The notes under the pieces were generated by a model, which did not search any database, was not told the DNA's origin, and saw only the letters and a program-made list of their open reading frames with translations. From contig CM050677.1 of assembly GCA_027574665.1 (NCBI GenBank), forward strand, positions 372,001 to 436,000: a stretch of 64,000 bases of DNA. The letters run 5' to 3'. This DNA comes from Rhynochetos jubatus (Eukaryota; Chordata; Aves; Eurypygiformes; Rhynochetidae). Positions 26,153-36,886 of this stretch are shown here, in pieces (positions within the stretch are counted from its first letter, which is position 1; each line of letters starts with the position of its first letter). A program made the position numbers and the translations under genes.

Positions 26153-26847
26153 CCATATCTGCTGAACGTTTACATTGGGCTTTTTCTTATTGCCGTGCTG
26201 ATTTATCTGGCATCCCCGAGAAGCGTGCTCAGCTTCCTACCGGCTTCTGAATTCTTGCATTAATCAGGGAAGGCAGTAGAGATCCTCCTTCAAGTTAAGA
26301 GAAGAAATTGGGCGCCGGGAGGAAAGCATCACACAGTAAGCTTTGCACAATTGCTCTGAAGAATTGCGATTTTAAAAAATAGTCATCGTTGATCTTGGTG
26401 CCGAGGGATTTGTAAGTCTCTGTGGACACTGCTTCGTGCTGGGCAAAAGTACATGGCTTTGTGATAGGGTGTCGTTACTCCGTGCAGCACGCGACCGAGA
26501 CTGGCTTCGTTTTTCCTCCTCGCTCTGCTGCGGGTTTGGTCCCGGCAGCGGGGCAGAAGGTAGAGGTGATGGGGAAACGCTGAATAGAACCCGAATGTTG
26601 CTCTCGGGTTGCACAAGCAGAGCCCTGTCGTGTGTTATCTGCATTCTGTTGGTCGTTCTCCATCCGGCCTCATGTGCTGTGCCATCTGCAGGTGGTGGAT
26701 TGTCCGTTTGTGACGGGAGGAGAGCTTGTGGGGCTCCCAAAATGAGTTGGAATCTGGGACACTGCTTTGATAAGGAAATTATTGCGTGGTTTTCCTTAAG
26801 CAGAAAAGGAAGGTGTTGAGTGGTACAACCTGAGGGGTCATCTGTAG
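26153..26847. other. spacer between inverted CR1 copies
   Basis: Unique-looking sequence with no gene recognised. It is the loop of a potential stem formed by the flanking CR1 copies. Confidence 0.5.
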
Positions 26848-27106
26848 TGACAGGACAAGGGGTGACAGGTTTACATTGAAAGTGGGGAGATTTAGATTGG
26901 ACATCAGGAAGGAATTCTTCCCGGAGAGGGTGGGGGGCACTGGGACAGGTTCCCAGAGAAGCTGTGGGTGCCCCATCCCTGGGAGTGTCCAAGGCCAGGC
27001 TGGATGAGGCTGGGAGCACCCTGGGCTGGTGGAGGGTGTCCCTGCCCATGGCGGCGGAGGCTGGGTGGGCTCTAAGGTCCCTTCCCACCCAAACCATCCC
27101 ATGATC
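26848..27106 (+). mobile_element. CR1 LINE 3' end (subfamily C)
   Basis: It begins near 'tagtgacaggacaaggggtg' and ends 'cccaaaccatcccatgatcc', the + orientation counterpart of the copy at 25,840-26,152. Confidence 0.94.
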
Positions 27107-28637
27107 CGGCTAATAGTCCAAATCTTTGCTTGTCTCTGGGCTGGTTGCGCCTGAGCCCAAAATCATGGTACGCATCTGGTGTTCAGAGGAACACGCTTAG
27201 CTTTTACCCAGAACCCTTTGCAGCCTGCAATGGTTGTTCTCCCTCGGTACCGCTGCCTTAGAAGTGCTCAGAGCTGTCAGAGATAAAGGTAGCTGCATGC
27301 TCTCGAGAGATGAAACAGCAGTTGAGAGGGAGAGCAAGAACGGATCGCTGCCAGTTTTCAGCAGGAGAGACTTCCCAGTGGCTAACACCACGGCTTTCAG
27401 CGATGCGTTGCGGAAATCAGTCGATAGCACACGCTCTGTTGGATTACAGAACCCTTTCCATCCCAGTAGACTGATTTTCCTGAAGCGTCCCTCTGTCGGT
27501 GCCAGCAGCGGATGAGTTGTTCAAATGGATCAGTGCTAAACCCATCTGAACGTCCCCATTGATTCCTCCGGCGCTGATGAGCGGGACGGCAGTTTCAGTG
27601 TATTTTCTTGCCTTTTAAGCAAAGTCGTTTATTCCAGGTCTTGCTAAAACAGTTTGTAGCAGCCCCCTTGTTCTTGGGGACTAAGTTTTGGAGGGGTGAC
27701 TTGGCTTATTTTGCACCGTGTAAAGGTGAAAGGAATTGCATGGAGCAAAAATGGATAAAATCTTGATTTACGCTCACCTCTGCTCCCAGGTGCAGAGTTG
27801 GAAAGGAGCAGAGTCGCTGGGCTTACAACGGTTGCGCTGAAATCCGCTGCTCCGTGTCCGATCTTCAGTCAGTACTGGGAAGAAGGGAAGTTTGGGAAGG
27901 CTGAGATATTTCTGTAGAAAGAGACGTATCTTTCTCTGCAACCCGCTTTCTTCACGTTGAACCAAAGGTGGTTTTCATCCGAGCGTTACTCTTTCGTTAA
28001 CGCACTGTCTACAAATGCTATCATTTCTTTGTCAGCGTAATGACACACCTGCCTGCGTACATACAGAGCACGCAATTTTATGCTTGTTAGACTTTGAATG
28101 GTGGGAACGGTGGTGGCATGGGATTTGTAATGAAATTATTGTCTGCCAGCCTTGTTATAAGTGTCATTAGCTGTCACCAACTGTAAAACATTTTGGGCTG
28201 GTTAGGGTGGAAGCAGAGTTGGTAACACTGAGTGTTGAACATCTTCTCATAGCAAGTGCCTAATAGTGGTAGGTGGACACTTCATTACTTAGTGTTCCGC
28301 TTCATAAAAATCCCACTTTTCCCTCTTTCAGTACCGTGAAGAGCTGATGCATCATGATTTCTTGTTCGGAAGGCAGCGCCGTGACACCCAGTATCGCAAT
28401 CCGACGTCGCTTCAGCAGTGACTCAGGGCGGAGAAGGCTCCAACCTGAGTCATCCGCAGCATCTCCTGCAGCCAGGCCTTATGTTCATCCCAGCGGGTTC
28501 CCGTGCGGGCTCAGCCTGCCGACCGCGCTGTTTGCTGTGAGGTCACGGCTCACGCGGGACCGTTCCCGGTAGAGGCAGCGGGTGGTGTTGGGAGAAGGAG
28601 ATGCAGCAAGTTTGTAGTATCTGCGGTGCAAAACGTG
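27107..28637. other. gene-free region
   Basis: No gene recognised. A CpG-containing patch at about 28,350-28,570 looks slightly enriched but has no exon I can support. Confidence 0.5.
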
Positions 28638-28740
28638 ACTGGCACGTGGGGACGTGGTGTAGTGATGGACTTGGCAGCGTGAGATTTACGGTCGGACTCG
28701 AGGATCTTCAAGGTGTTTTCCAACCTAAATGATTCTCTGG
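28638..28740 (+). mobile_element. CR1 LINE extreme 3' end (same type as 21,391 end)
   Basis: About 100 bases: 'gtgatggacttggcagcgtg', 'gtcggactcgaggatcttca' and 'ttttccaacctaaatgattc'. These match the 3' tip type of the long copy at 19,740-21,391 rather than subfamily C. The copy is diverged, so probably older. Confidence 0.85.
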
Positions 28741-30280
28741 GGTTTTTAATGCCCCTGCAGGTAAGGGCAGTGATTTTTGTGTTCCCGGCTCAGTCCATCG
28801 CAGCACGGGTTAGGTTCCCCGTGCCGCAGCGTGGTGTAGGTGCTGTACCGTGCGGCAGCATGGTGTCGGCTCTACGAGTAGGAAGCAAGTAAAGCCCAAC
28901 TGCTGGTATTTCTTCTGCTTTATCCTGGAGCAGATTCCTGCTGGGCACCGCGTACGTGTTGTACGACTGTAGCTGCACACCCGAGATTTCGTTTTTCTGC
29001 CTTGAAACAGAGAGCCGGTGCACAGGCGCAGCCCTGCCACCTCCAACGCGAAAGCTCCTTCCTGTGCAGGAGGTTTTAGTAATTCGTAAAGCCAGTAGAT
29101 ACACTGTGCAGAGCCCCGGGTTCTTCTCCGCAGAGGACACTCCGCGCTTCTCCGAGTGCTTCCCGAACACTTGCCTTCCAGCTTTAAACCTGGAAGGATT
29201 TTCACAGTCCCGGAAGCTCGCGGGGTGCAGTCGGGGGGTGGCCGTCGCTGGCGGATCCCCAGCAAATAGCAACTGGGATTCTGCTCCTTGAGGAGAAAGC
29301 GCTGCCGTGGTCCGTTTTGCTGCCCGCTGCCAGCAGCAAACCCCTCGCTCCGAGGTTTGCAAATAGATGCCCATCACCCTAGGGTTCATTAATCATCGCT
29401 GGAAGGGAAGGATAATTGATAGGGGATTTAATGCTGGGAAATCCTTTTTAGTAGCTTTTTAGGTCCTTTCGAATAGCTTGCAGAAGGCCTAGGCACTGTC
29501 GCAATCCCACCGTTAACTCAGACCTTTGAGCGTGGTTTGGTGAACAGCACACGCGTTTTCACGTTTGTTCTGGGGAGAAAGTGGGTGAGTCCTTGTGCTT
29601 TGAAGAATCGTCTCATACTCAAAGTCTGAGCAAGAAATTTCTAATAGGGTTTTTTCCCCCCCCTTCTTCCTCACATCTGGCATTCTCTTGTCCTGCTACT
29701 GCCTGTTCCCCCTCGTTAAGACTGCTTTAAGAGCATCTGTGGGTCCCTAGCAGCGGAATAGAGCGCTGTCAGCCTGTTTCCTTGTACAGAATATTTTAGA
29801 AGTGTAGCTTTTTGGTGGCAATACTGTAATTATTAGTCTGTAGCCACCCCAAAGGAGGATGCTGCTCTGGCAGCCTTGGCCGATAAGGTGAGATCATCTA
29901 AGAGGTGCCACGGAATTTAAACGCCTGGACAATTTCTTCTTGCAGCCACAACCGGCGTCAGACGAGCTTTTGCAACGAGCTGTACTCGGTTTTAAACCTG
30001 CATACAGACTTCTCCCTGGGTTTGTCTGGCGTGGAGCTGTTCTTCCCCAGGTGCGGGACTTTGCGCTTCGTCCCGTCGTTGTGCGTGTGCGGGCCGTTTC
30101 TGCAGCCTGGCGGGACAAACGGCCGGTTGCGCTGAGTGAACTGACAGACGTGCCAGAACTTGCTTGTGTTCTGCAACTGTCGTGTGGAACAGAGCGGATA
30201 ACCTCGTGGAGGGTGAAATCGTAAAGAATCTGTTCATTGTTCTGGGAAAGGCTACAACAGCTGACGCAGTAAGTTACAGC
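28741..30280. other. gene-free region, moderately GC-rich
   Basis: Two fairly GC-rich patches (about 28,790-29,320 and 29,890-30,240) give overlapping open frames on both strands. No frame matches a known protein and no consistent exon borders are seen, so I call no gene. Confidence 0.5.
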
Positions 30281-30785
30281 ATCGTAGAATCACCGTATAG
30301 TTTGGGTTGGAAGGGACCTTTCGGGGTCATCTGGTTCACTGTCCCTGCAGCGGGCAGGGACGCCTTCCACTGGGTCGGGTTGCTCAGAGCCCGGTCCAGC
30401 CTCACCTTGAATGTTTGCAGGGATGGAGCATCCGCCACCTCTCCGGACAACCTGTGCCAGGGTTTCACCACCCTCACTGGAAAAAAATCTTCCTGTGTCT
30501 AGTGTGAATCTCCCCTCTTCTAGTTTAAACCCATCACCCCTTGTCCTACACAACAGGCCCTGCTAAATGTCCGTCCCCATCCTTCTCCTAGGGCCCCTTT
30601 AAGTATGGAAAGGCCACAGTAAGGTACAACCACAGCACTCAGCCTCTCCCCGTAGCAGAGGTGTTCATCTTCGTGGTCTCCAACAGGTCCCTGTCCTTCC
30701 CAGATGGAGTTGGATGCAGTACTCCAGGTGGGATCCCACCAGAGCAGGGATATCGGGGCAAAATCAGCTCCCTCGACCTGCTGCC
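30281..30785 (-). mobile_element. CR1 LINE 3' region (subfamily B)
   Basis: A 3' end at the low coordinate ('atcgtagaatcaccgtatag') is followed by 'gttgctcagagcccggtcca', 'ttcaccaccctcactggaaa' and 'tcttctagtttaaacccatc'. Then comes the ORF2 tail, including 'gcagtactccaggtgggatc' and 'ctccctcgacctgctgcc'. It is longer than most copies here and the best representative of subfamily B. Confidence 0.93.
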
Positions 30786-31433
30786 ACAAGTAGGAAATGC
30801 AAAGGCGGCTCCGGGAGTTCTCCGAGGGGTGCCACAGGTTGAGTTGGTTGTCCACGCAGCTGCGGCGTTGGGCACCGCTTCGGTGGAACTGGGAAAACCC
30901 GTCCTTGGTGCGGAGCAGCAGCGTCCGGCTCTAAGGCCTGCGGGAGAACGCGCCGGCTCTCACGGGTGGGCCGATGGGGGTGCCGCAGCTCCCGGCACGG
31001 TGGCACTCCGCCAGGGTGCCATGCGTCACCGGCCCCTTTCTGCTGGTTTTAGCACCGGTGCGCTGGGTCGCTGGCGGCTGCGCAGAGACGCTGGAGCGCT
31101 GGGCAGCCCCTTCTCCCTCTGCGTTAACAGCAAGTGCATCGTGGCAGGGGTTTTCCGTAGCCATCCAAGGCTGCATGCCTGTTCCTTCCTGCCCTATTCC
31201 TCTCTCTTCTTCCCTTTCTCTCTCTTCTTCCCTTATTGTTTTTATTTCTTTTAGCTTAGTGCTTTTTTTAATTTTTTTTTTTTTTTTTTGTGAGGTTTAT
31301 TTTGCCTTCTATTTTTTGGTGGTTTTTTTGCTTCTGTTTTTCTCTCATCAGAAGAACTGTTAAGGCTGTCTGTAGCAAGCTGTCCTGTAGCAAGGGAGTG
31401 AGCAGCAGGCATTGGCATACCTGCTTTGTATCC
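30786..31433. other. gene-free region with pyrimidine-rich tract
   Basis: A GC-rich stretch (30,790-31,150) has open frames on both strands but no recognisable product. It is followed by a C/T-rich and then T-rich tract at about 31,180-31,345. Confidence 0.5.
31180..31345 (+). repeat. pyrimidine-rich tract with 18-T run
   Basis: Alternating TC/TTC-rich sequence passes into T-rich sequence with an uninterrupted 18-T run at 31,272-31,289. The - strand is therefore an A/G-rich polypurine tract. No function is apparent. Confidence 0.8.
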
Positions 31434-32010
31434 AGGGAAGCGTGGCCAGGGGGGCGAGGGAGGGGATTCTCCCCTTCTGCTCCGCTCTGGGGAGACCCCC
31501 CCTGCAGTTCTGCCTCCAGCTCTGGGCCCCCACCAGCAGGAGGACACGGAGCTGTTGGAGCGAGGCCGGAGGAGGCCACGGAGATGCTGTGAGGGCTGGA
31601 GCCCCTCTGCCATGGGGCCAGGCTGGGGGAGTTGGGTTCAGCCTGGAGAAGGGAAGGCTCCGGCGAGACCTTAGAGCCCCTTCCAGTGCCTGGGGGGCTA
31701 CAAGGAAGCTGGGGGGGGACTTTGTACAAGGGCAGGGAATGACAGGACAAGGGGTGACGGGTTTAAGTTGAGAGCAGGGAGATTGAGATGGGCCATCAGG
31801 AAGGAATTCTTCCTGGAGAGGGTGGGGGGCACTGGGACAGGTTGCCCAGAGAAGCTGTGGGTGCCCCATCCCTGGGAGTGTCCAAGGCCAGGCTGGATGA
31901 GGCTGGGAGCACCCTGGGCTAGTGGAGGGTGTCCCTGCCCCTGGCAGGGGTTGGAACTGGGTGGGCTTTAAGGTCCCTCCCACCCAAACCATCCCATGAT
32001 TCTATGATTC
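31434..32010 (+). mobile_element. CR1 LINE 3' region, longer subfamily C copy
   Basis: It starts in the ORF2 tail ('gcgtggccaggggggcgagg'), passes 'agcctggagaagggaaggct' and the standard subfamily C segment, and ends 'atcccatgattctatgattc'. It shows what lies 5' of the truncated subfamily C copies in this window. Confidence 0.94.
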
Positions 32011-33370
32011 GGGTGCATTTTGTTCCATATGGCGCATCTCTCTGTATCCCTGTTGCAGAGCCCTTGTGAAACCCACAGGTTTAGGCAGCTCAGCTTTAGC
32101 CAGGGCATCCAGTTTGCAGACTGCCACTCTTCATGATTTAAATCATTGCAGACCTGAGGGCAGACAGAAAGTGTTTCCTAATTTTCGTGATCCCAGAAGC
32201 TTCCTCTTGGAATATGCACCCCTGAAGCTGATATTTATTTTCATGGGGTTTTCTCCTTGGAGGCTGGGATGCAGTGAGACAGTTCCATGGAACGGCAGGG
32301 CCGACAGTAGGCTGTGGGGTGGTAAGAAGCTGGCAGAGGTGGGTCAGCTCAGCAGCTGAACACGGGCAGTGGTACAGCCCGAGCTGCCACAGCATCTGCC
32401 GAGCGTGGTCTGCAGGGCAGAATCTGGAATTCCGTTAGCAACGCTACCCACCGTCTCCCAGAGCATCTTGTGCGGTGCAATGCCTTTCAAACTGATTTGT
32501 CATTTGCCACGTGTGGCAGGACGCTGGAATCAGGTTTAGAAGGAGGAGCGTTCGCAACTGGACCTGTTTTATATTTTATACTGGTCCAAGCAATGGAAGG
32601 TGTAGGTCAGATGTGAAGTGTCGGACTGCAGTTGCCAGGTTATTTGGAAAACGGATTTAGAAGGTGTCACAGTTTGTTGTGATTAGAGGAAACTAAATTA
32701 ACCTCAGAAATTGGGACCATGCTCAAGGGACCAGGGGCAAGACTGCAGAGCATGCAGGGGTGGTCCTTTGTGTATCGGAATCCTTGGTGTTAAACAGCCG
32801 AGGGGCAAGTAACTGCACTGCAGATACTAACTGTCCATGCCAGAATGCCGTCATATGTGATGGAGACTTGAGACCCTTGTCTCATCTTCCCGTCCTCTTT
32901 ACCCAGAGGACGTTTTATGCGATTTTTTGGTACGGAGGTTAACAGACATCTAGAAGCTATCCACGGAAGATCTACCCAGGCCCTTCTTACAAGATGATTT
33001 TGGTTTAAGCAGAAAAAGTTCCCCTTTTCAGTGTCATAAAGATCCATTTGTGTTTTTATAGTCTTGTAAAATAGGTTGCCAAATTGCTTCAAGACTATCC
33101 TAAAATAAAAACTCCCAACTTTCAGGAGTTAAGACAGTTTTACAGCTGGAGCTGGAATTTTCTGCAGCGGTTGGTGTGCGGTGTTGTACAGAGAGTCCTC
33201 TGCTCCCATCGAGCCTCTTTTCCTAAAGTTCCAGACACTTAAAAACCAGTATTTTTGCTTTGATAAAAGGCCTCAACTTTTCTGCCTCCTGGTAGGAAGT
33301 TCTGACCAGGAGACGTTTTCTACTATGGAGCTACAAGCTTTGGGGGATTTTGCTGGCATTAGAGCCACAG
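32011..33370. other. gene-free region
   Basis: Unique-looking sequence between a + and a - CR1 copy. No gene recognised. Confidence 0.5.
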
Positions 33371-33665
33371 GATCATGGAACAGTTTGGGTTGGAAGGGAC
33401 CTTAAAGCCCACCTGGTCCCACCCCCTGCCACGGGCAGGGACACCCTCCACCAGCCCAGGGTGCTCCCAGCCTCATCCAGCCTGGCCTTGGACACTCCCA
33501 GGGATGGGGCACCCACAGCTTCTCTGGGCAACCTGTCCCAGTGCCCCCCACCCTCTGCGGGAAGAATTCCTTCCCGATGTCCTATCTCAATCTCCCTGCT
33601 CTCAACTTAAACCCGTCACCCCTTGTCCTGTCACTACAGGCCCTTGGAAAAAGCCCCCCCAGCTT
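33371..33665 (-). mobile_element. CR1 LINE 3' end (subfamily C)
   Basis: It runs from 'gatcatggaacagtttgggt' to 'tggaaaaagcccccccagct' and lies tail to tail with the + copy ending at 32,010, 1.36 kb away. Confidence 0.94.
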
Positions 33666-36221
33666 TCTGTTATTCAGTGAGACCCAACAGGTCGGGGCCT
33701 TGTTCCATCAGGGAACAACTGAACAGTCTGCTCAGTTGTTTAAGGTTAATTGCGCTGGTTTGTTCAACTTCAGAAATCAGAGTCGATGTCCAAAGAAAAT
33801 GCGTATTCATCTTAAACTCCCTGTCCCGTCAGAACGATGGGCTTCACACCTTTCCAAGAGTTTCCTTGTCAGACGGGGGGTGTTGAGCGTCAGATAATCT
33901 CAAACATTCCCTGCACGAGTGGGAGCGATAGGAAAACTCTTGGCGGTGCTCAGATTTTCAGAGGTGCCCAGGGAGGCTCTGCTCTTGCTAACAGCATCGT
34001 CTGGGCCATGAGGTTCTGACCAGGCAGAGGTGAAGCGTCGGAGCGCCACAGGCCCCGGTGCAAGCAGCGGTCGGCGAAGGCGGTGAGATAAAAGTGGTAC
34101 GATTTTACGCGTAATGAAACGCTTCGCTGGGTACAATGTGCTCCGGCTTGGCGGTGCGACGTGCTGCAATTCAGAATAAATCTTCCAATAAAGAATGAAT
34201 GCTTCTAATTGCTAATATTGGCTGCGTTCGAGTGCAGCCTCTGCGACAGATACGGCACGGCTAAGAATAGCTCGTTTACGAGTGTGGTAACGCTGAAGTA
34301 GCATTTCCTCCAGGCTCCCTGCACCAGCAGCTGTCTTTAAATAAAACATCAGTATGGAATTCACTCTCTGCTTTTCATCAGGTCCATCTTTAGGAGACCT
34401 TGGGCCGTTCATCAGAGCCCACAGGAGCTATTTCCCAGTTTACATGGGTGTCCTGGCTGCCTCAACCGTAGATTAAACGGCTCCGGTTCAGGATTTTCCG
34501 GGGGGGTGTGGGATATCAGCACGTCTCATCGTGAGCTCTTTGGCCCTTGGATAAAGGGAAGAGCAAGCGGGAAGGAGCGCACGTGATAAATCCATAAAGC
34601 GTTTAACCTTCGGGGGGTAATTCCTCTGTACCTTCCTCGGTATTCGATACGCGCAGAATTTGGAACGAGGCAGAAGACAGGTTGGTGGAGGTTTTTGATT
34701 TGGTTTTTTTTGGTGTGTTTTGGTTTTTTTAAGGGTCACAAAACCACCATCAAAAAAACCCAAACCAACCCAGCCACCAAAACCCAACAACAAACCAGAA
34801 AACCGATTTTCAGGTCTGCGAAGACCCTTGACTGAGTTGGGTGAGACGAAACGACACGGAGATGAAAGTCACTGCTGTGCTTTTACTTCTGGGTTTGGTG
34901 CCCTGCAGACCCCTAGTGCGGGTTGGAAATGCAATTTTTTCTGTGTTACAAATACCCTTCCGCAGCGTCATCCGCTTGAGGACGGGCAGGTGGATATTAC
35001 TGGTGATACGGGGAAAGGCTAATGAGTTCGCCGTGCGTAGGTGACGTGTCTGAAAAATAACGCCAGGGAAAAGCATAAATAGTCTAAATTGTTATTTTTA
35101 ATGTGACATGGTTTTGGTTTTCTTATTTTGCGGTGAATTAGGTGGGGAAAAAAAAAAGTAAAAAACCTAATCCTATTGTTAATTATGCTAATTTGTGTTC
35201 AGAGACGTGCTGGGCACCAGGTTTGCCACTAATCTGCTCGGTCCCCAAGTGCATCCAAAGGTGTTCTCCCAGCGAGCTTGGAAATTGGAAAAACAAAACA
35301 AAAAGAAAAGAAAATTAGCAAGATTCTTCCTAAACAGTTATTGGGAGTGTTTCTTGCCCATTTACAGGTGGGCCAGCGACACTAAATGAAGCACATTATT
35401 AATTGCTGGCAAATTAAAGAGACTTTTTTTCAGCGTGGTGGTTAACTCTGGATCAGAAAGGGGTAATTATAAAGCCTCCCTCAAGAAAAAGCATTATTTT
35501 CTTCTTTTTCCATGGATGCAGATGGCGAGCACCTGTCTCGTGCAGCAAACGGGTTGTCACGGCAGCACGACAGTGGGAAAATACCGGTATTTGGAGGCGG
35601 TAGGAGCACAGTGTGTTCATCCTGGCCGGGCTCGGCAGCGGACAGCCTCTGCAGAAATGTCTTCTGTATCGGGTCTAACTGCGCTCGTCGGAAAGGCGAT
35701 GCTGGCGTGGATGAAGTAGCTCGGGCCGTGTTTCTGTGTGGTGCAGGTGCAAGAAATAGGGTGTGAAATCGCCGTTTCTGATACCTGCTGTTTACTGGCC
35801 ACCCTCCGCGCATCCACCTCAGTGCTGTAGGGAGCCGAGGTCTCCGTCGGAGAGACGCGAGCGCGGTCAGAGGCTGGTGCTGCCGTAGCTTGCGCACTCA
35901 GGGTGCCGCGTGAGGCTAGCGCGGGGCAGGTGGGTGGCGCGGGTAAGGGAATAACGGATTTAGCAAGGCTGTAGCGGGAACTCAAAACCGGCAGGAGGAT
36001 GCGTCTTCGAACAGGCAGAGATGGCTGCGATGATGGTGTTAGACGTGGCGTACATCTGGGTGTAGGATGGCTGGGGTGATGCTCCACGGGTGTGTCAGGA
36101 GCTCAGTTCAGAGGAGCAGGAAGGGAAAACCCGGCTACATCCCTTCAACACCACTGGAAGATGCGGTTGAATGCCGGAAAGATGCAGCATGGACGAGTAT
36201 AGACTGGAAGCCATGCAAAAT
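33666..36221. other. gene-free region
   Basis: No exon or LINE seen. It includes an imperfect GT-rich/AC-rich inverted repeat at about 34,687-34,795. It ends in GC-richer sequence (35,500-36,100) just before the large minisatellite. Confidence 0.5.
34687..34795. repeat. imperfect inverted repeat of GT-rich and AC-rich arms
   Basis: A G/T-rich arm (about 34,687-34,730) is followed by 'aagggtcaca' and then an A/C-rich arm. The second arm is roughly the reverse complement of the first with several mismatches. It could fold as a weak hairpin. The low complexity makes chance a serious alternative. Confidence 0.45.
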
Positions 36222-36886
36222 ATGAAAATGCCACGTGAAACAGGAAAATGCCACGTGAAACAGGAAAATGCCACGTGAAACAGGAAAATGCCACGTGAAA
36301 CAGGAAAATGCCACGTGAAATAGGAAAAATGCCACGTGAAACAGGAAAAATGCCACGTGAAACGGAAAAATGCCACGTGAAACGGAAAAATGCCACGTGA
36401 AACGGAAAAATGCCACGTGAAATAGGAAAAATGCCACGTGAAATAGGAAAAATGCCACGTGAAACAGGAAATGCCATGTGAAACAGGAAAATGCCATGTG
36501 ATACAGGAAAATGCCATGTGATACAGGAAAAATGCCATGTGAAATAGGAAAATGCCATGTGAAATAGGGAAAATGCCACGTAAAGTAGGAAAATGCCATG
36601 TGAAATAGGGAAAATGCCACGTAAAGCAGGAAAATGCCATGTGAAATAGGGAAAATGCCACGTAAAGCAGGAAAATGCCATGTGAAATAGGGAAAATGCC
36701 ACGTAAAGCAGGAAAATGCCATGTGAAATAGGGAAAATGCCACGTAAAGCAGGAAAATGCCATGTGAAATAGGGAAAATGCCACGTAAAGCAGGAAAATG
36801 CCATGTGAAATAGGGAAACCCATGTATTTTGCATTTTCCTAAAATAGGGAAATGCCATGTGAAATAGGAAAAAGCCATGAAAATAC
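36222..36886. repeat. minisatellite, 19-21 bp unit with a 41-bp higher-order block
   Basis: About 660 bases of tandem repeats of a unit like aggaaaatgccacgtgaaac. The first part (to about 36,465) has units of 20-21 bases, each holding a perfect CACGTG palindrome; I count 12. The second part changes CACGTG to CATGTG or CACGTA. From about 36,550 to 36,810 it is organised as six or so copies of a 41-base dimer (one CATGTG unit plus one CACGTA unit). The end (36,811-36,886) is degenerate. The - strand is open in all three frames for about 240 codons only because the units contain no stop; the repeated Phe-Thr-Trp-His-Phe peptide is not evidence of a gene. Confidence 0.97.

Noticed and set aside
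26372-27097. 241-codon - strand open frame
   Set aside because: The N-terminal part is the reverse complement of a CR1 3' end and the rest is unrecognised; the same CR1-derived peptide recurs at every subfamily C copy.
28790-29389. 199-codon - strand open frame in a GC-rich patch
   Set aside because: No recognisable domain, an overlapping frame in another phase of similar length, and no convincing splice or promoter context.
30661-31254. 197-codon + strand open frame
   Set aside because: Its first part is the antisense of the CR1 copy at 30,281-30,785 and the end is a pyrimidine tract; there is no protein similarity in between.
36095-36878. Three overlapping - strand open frames of 237-247 codons with a repeated Phe-Thr-Trp-His-Phe peptide
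   Set aside because: They are produced by the minisatellite: units of 20, 21 and 41 bases shift frame each copy and contain no - strand stop. No promoter, splice site or flanking coding sequence supports a gene.
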